From positions 129,001 to 193,000 of the forward strand of contig NBAY01000012.1 in assembly GCA_002794775.1 (NCBI GenBank): a stretch of 64,000 bases of DNA. The letters run 5' to 3'. The position numbers and the translations under genes are program-made. Below the pieces are notes generated by a model. It had not been told where the DNA came from. It searched no databases and saw only the letters and a list, made by a program, of their open reading frames with translations. Below, in pieces: positions 61,790-64,000 of the stretch. How positions within the stretch are numbered: the stretch's first letter is position 1; every line of letters begins with the position of its first letter. Source of the DNA: Porodaedalea pini. Lineage: Eukaryota; Basidiomycota; Agaricomycetes; Hymenochaetales; Hymenochaetaceae.

Positions 61790-61952
61790 ATGATTGGGAA
61801 CGTGGGCGCCGAAGAGTAACAAGATTCAGAAGCTTAAGGCGCAACGCGCGTTCAATCCTTCTTTTGTCTCGGCGAACTCCTCTTTCCACAACTTACATCC
61901 GCCATTACAACATCAACCGCTTTCCCTTTAGAGTCTCGGCGTACATCGAACA
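61790..61952. promoter_or_regulatory. Divergent promoter CET1 / BUD22
   Basis: Only 163 bases between the start codons of the capping enzyme (minus) and the ribosome-biogenesis factor BUD22 (plus). Presumed shared promoter, the shortest in the window. Confidence 0.5.
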
Positions 61953-63694
61953 ATGGCAGAAACTGTCAAACGCGGCGTGAAGAGGAAGCGTGAGACTCAC
62001 GGAAAACTGGTGCGAGGCACTGTTGAAAGCCTAGCAATTTTCAAATTTATCAAGTGTTTACAGGAAGACATTCCGTCAAAATTACGCGCAAAACTCGTCA
62101 GTCGCTTTATGAAATCAATACAAGGTATCTAAACGCGACAAGTTCTCATTGCAAGTGTAGCACCATGGCTTGAAGGAGATGAAGAAAACAAGCAAGAAGG
62201 TCAAGACATTTGAAACGCAGAAGGTTGTGAAGAAGTTGAAGGATGCTCGGTGAGCCCGGTCTTGTTTCTCTTTTGAGACCTCACAAACGTACTAACACGA
62301 CTATGTCATTCCGCTCAGGAAAAGTGAAGATGAAAGTAATATCAAAAATCTTGAATCACAGCTTGAATGCCTCAAGGTACTTTTCACATCGTGAACTCTA
62401 CTGCGAGCGATGAACTGAGGTTTGCATTGCAGCACATCGACCCCGAAGGCATAGCCTTCAGGTCTCTTCGTTCGAGGATCAACAAGGACGCATTCTTATC
62501 CAACAATGCAGACTGCCATGCTGCTGTTTCAGCAGAACTATCGCTTCCACTGAACAATTTTGCGAATGATTTGCCTGCGCGCGCACTAGTAGAAAGTCGA
62601 CTGTTGAGCTCGAAGGTCATATCGTCAGAGATCACCAACGTCATACAGTCCCTAAAACTGGCGTTGGGCGCAGGCGGGCAAGAAACGCCGATGACAGACA
62701 GGTACAACAATATGGACGGCGTGGAAGAGGGTGAGGAAGAGGAGAAAGGGGCTATAGCAAATGCGGAAGTTCCACCGCCAAGCAAAAGGCTCGAACTAAA
62801 GAAATTGAGAGCGAAGCTGAGGGAGAAGAGGAGGAGAAAGAAGGAGAGGAAAGCAACGACGGTGCTGCATGGACTGGCTTCAACGATGAAATCCTCGATG
62901 AATCCGAACAGAGCGACGAGGCCGATGGTTGGGAGCCGGGAACCGTTCATTCCCAAGATCTGGAGGCCCTTTCATCTACATCTGACGATTGTGAATTGGT
63001 CTCTCCACGTCAAGCCTCAACAGTGGAAAAAGCGCTGTCGATTGGCTCAGTTCCTAAGGAAAAGAAGGGAAAGGCAGGAGAGTCGACGTTCTTGCCTTCC
63101 CTTTCTGTTGGCTTCATCAATGGCGACTCGGATTCGGAATGGAGTGATGCAGAGGTTGATCTCGCGGATGCACCCGAGAAGAAGAACAGGAGGGGCCAAA
63201 GAGCGCGGAAAGCGTTCGTTCTCTAATCTTCTTCTTCACTCTGCTGAAAGTGACAATCTGACGTTTGTATGTTTTTTTCCAGGATCTGGGAGAAGAAGTA
63301 CGGGAAGAACGCAAATCACATCAAGAAGCAGCATGAAAACGACGTCAGTGCTGCGGTGCAGACAGCGTACGGCCAGCGTGGCGGACGAGGGAGGGGTGCA
63401 TCGCGCGGAGGTATCGTCAGAGGGCGTGGTCGACCGATCTCTGAGGAAACACATGTACCTTCTTCACATACCAAAGCACCCCCGGCCGGTCGCGGACGTG
63501 GTCGAGGCTACGACGAACGTACAGCTCGAGGCGATCTGGACGTGAAGGCGACGTCGAACGTGCGTCCCCGCAACCACGGCCTTGGCGACGACAGCAGGCC
63601 GCTGCATCCCTCATGGGAAGCTAAGCGGAGGCTGAAGGAGAAACAGAGTCCTGCGATCTTGCCTTCGATGGGGACGAAGATGACGTTCACTTGA
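61953..63694 (+). CDS. BUD22: Ribosome biogenesis factor Bud22 (SRFBP1-like)
   Basis: Nucleolar small-subunit processome-associated factor for 18S rRNA maturation. Exons 61953-62009, 62064-62096, 62161-62249, 62319-62376, 62433-63213 and 63283-63694. Visible: a basic N-terminus (GVKRKRETHGKLEDIPSKLR), Lys-rich helices (KKTSKKVKTFETQKVVKKLK), IDPEGIAFRSLRSRI, acidic middle, then SVGFINGDSDSEWSD, an RGRG-rich stretch, and the terminal signature LHPSWEAKRRLKEKQ with PSMGTKMTF. The frame switches at the run of four A at 62784-62787: one reading has VPPPSK and the other continues KARTKEIESEAEGEEE; one extra A joins them (476 aa). The open frame from 62367 that continues past this point to 63545 is therefore partly a shadow. 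Confidence 0.85.
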
Positions 63695-64000
63695 CGCTAT
63701 TCAGTCGTGTGCCGAACTTGGTGGATCGAGCTCGTCCAATCTCTCTCGTTCGCTTATTTCATGCATCAGATACCATATGAAGTTACGTCCTCGACATGCA
63801 TGCTTGCCTTACTTGTGGCTTCTTTATACAGCTTCCAAAACGTCTCATGCAAGAGAGATCTTTCCATGATCACTAAGATCTTGACCCTTGATCTATGACG
63901 CTCTTGTCCGATTTGTCTGTCAAGTGCGCTCTGAAACAACACGTGAAAAGTCTGCATATGAAGGTTCCGTCATAATTGCAAAACAGCATCATATTGCCCA
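63695..64000. other. Right edge, BUD22 3' region
   Basis: 306 bases after the BUD22 stop with no coding signal that I can support on either strand. Confidence 0.45.

Noticed and set aside
62367..63545. Single continuous open frame of 392 codons as the BUD22 coding region
   Set aside because: Beyond 62787 the composition becomes unlike BUD22, while the other frame gives the SRFBP1/Bud22 signature to the stop at 63694.

Overview
This is nuclear DNA from a filamentous basidiomycete, most likely an Agaricomycete. Genes are packed tightly on both strands and interrupted by many short spliceosomal introns, mostly 48-80 bases. Donors are mainly GTAAG, GTGAG, GTGCG or GTACG and acceptors YAG. The encoded proteins are fungal housekeeping proteins. 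I saw no transposon, CRISPR array, rRNA or tRNA, though I had no tool to scan for tRNAs. I rebuilt about 23 gene models by hand by joining conserved protein segments across GT-AG junctions. Most models close exactly on a multiple of three, which is a strong internal check.

Layout. 0.7-10.9 kb: TRM61 (tRNA m1A58 methyltransferase), RAD4/XPC (damage recognition, minus), an alpha/beta hydrolase, an HST2-like sirtuin (minus) and a small membrane protein (minus). 11.9-19.1 kb: a RecQ helicase with 24 exons, a C2-domain protein, and methylthioribulose-1-phosphate dehydratase MDE1 (minus) of the methionine salvage pathway. 19.3-33.5 kb: the DEAH helicase ECM16/DHX37, a SEN1-type RNA/DNA helicase (minus), translin and the SAGA reader SGF29. 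34-50 kb: an Hsp20 chaperone, a 2OG-Fe(II) oxygenase (minus), a PP2C phosphatase (minus), a Dpb3/CHRAC-like histone-fold protein, an NUDCD1-like CS-domain protein (minus) and an Scm3-like candidate (minus). 50-64 kb: an ARC1/AIMP1-type tRNA-binding cofactor, a secreted GH28 glycosidase, an ATP-dependent DNA ligase with a SWIM-like finger (minus), a ZIP metal transporter (minus), a Sec14-like lipid-transfer protein (minus), the mRNA-capping RNA triphosphatase CET1 (minus) and BUD22.

The genes do not form one pathway. Many serve chromosome maintenance (RAD4, sirtuin, RecQ, ligase, histone-fold and Scm3-like proteins, SGF29) or RNA biology (TRM61, ECM16, SEN1, translin, ARC1, CET1, BUD22). Several pairs are divergent over only 160-370 bases, so they probably share promoters.

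The most striking observation is a dense set of microexons. They measure 3, 6, 8, 9, 10, 10, 14, 15, 18 and 18 nt, and several carry catalytic or ligand-binding residues. The clearest is a single-codon exon in MDE1 that supplies the predicted catalytic glutamate. A second window-wide pattern is five otherwise intact genes that each need one extra base, at or beside a short homopolymer run. This is more likely a sequencing or assembly artefact than real pseudogenes.
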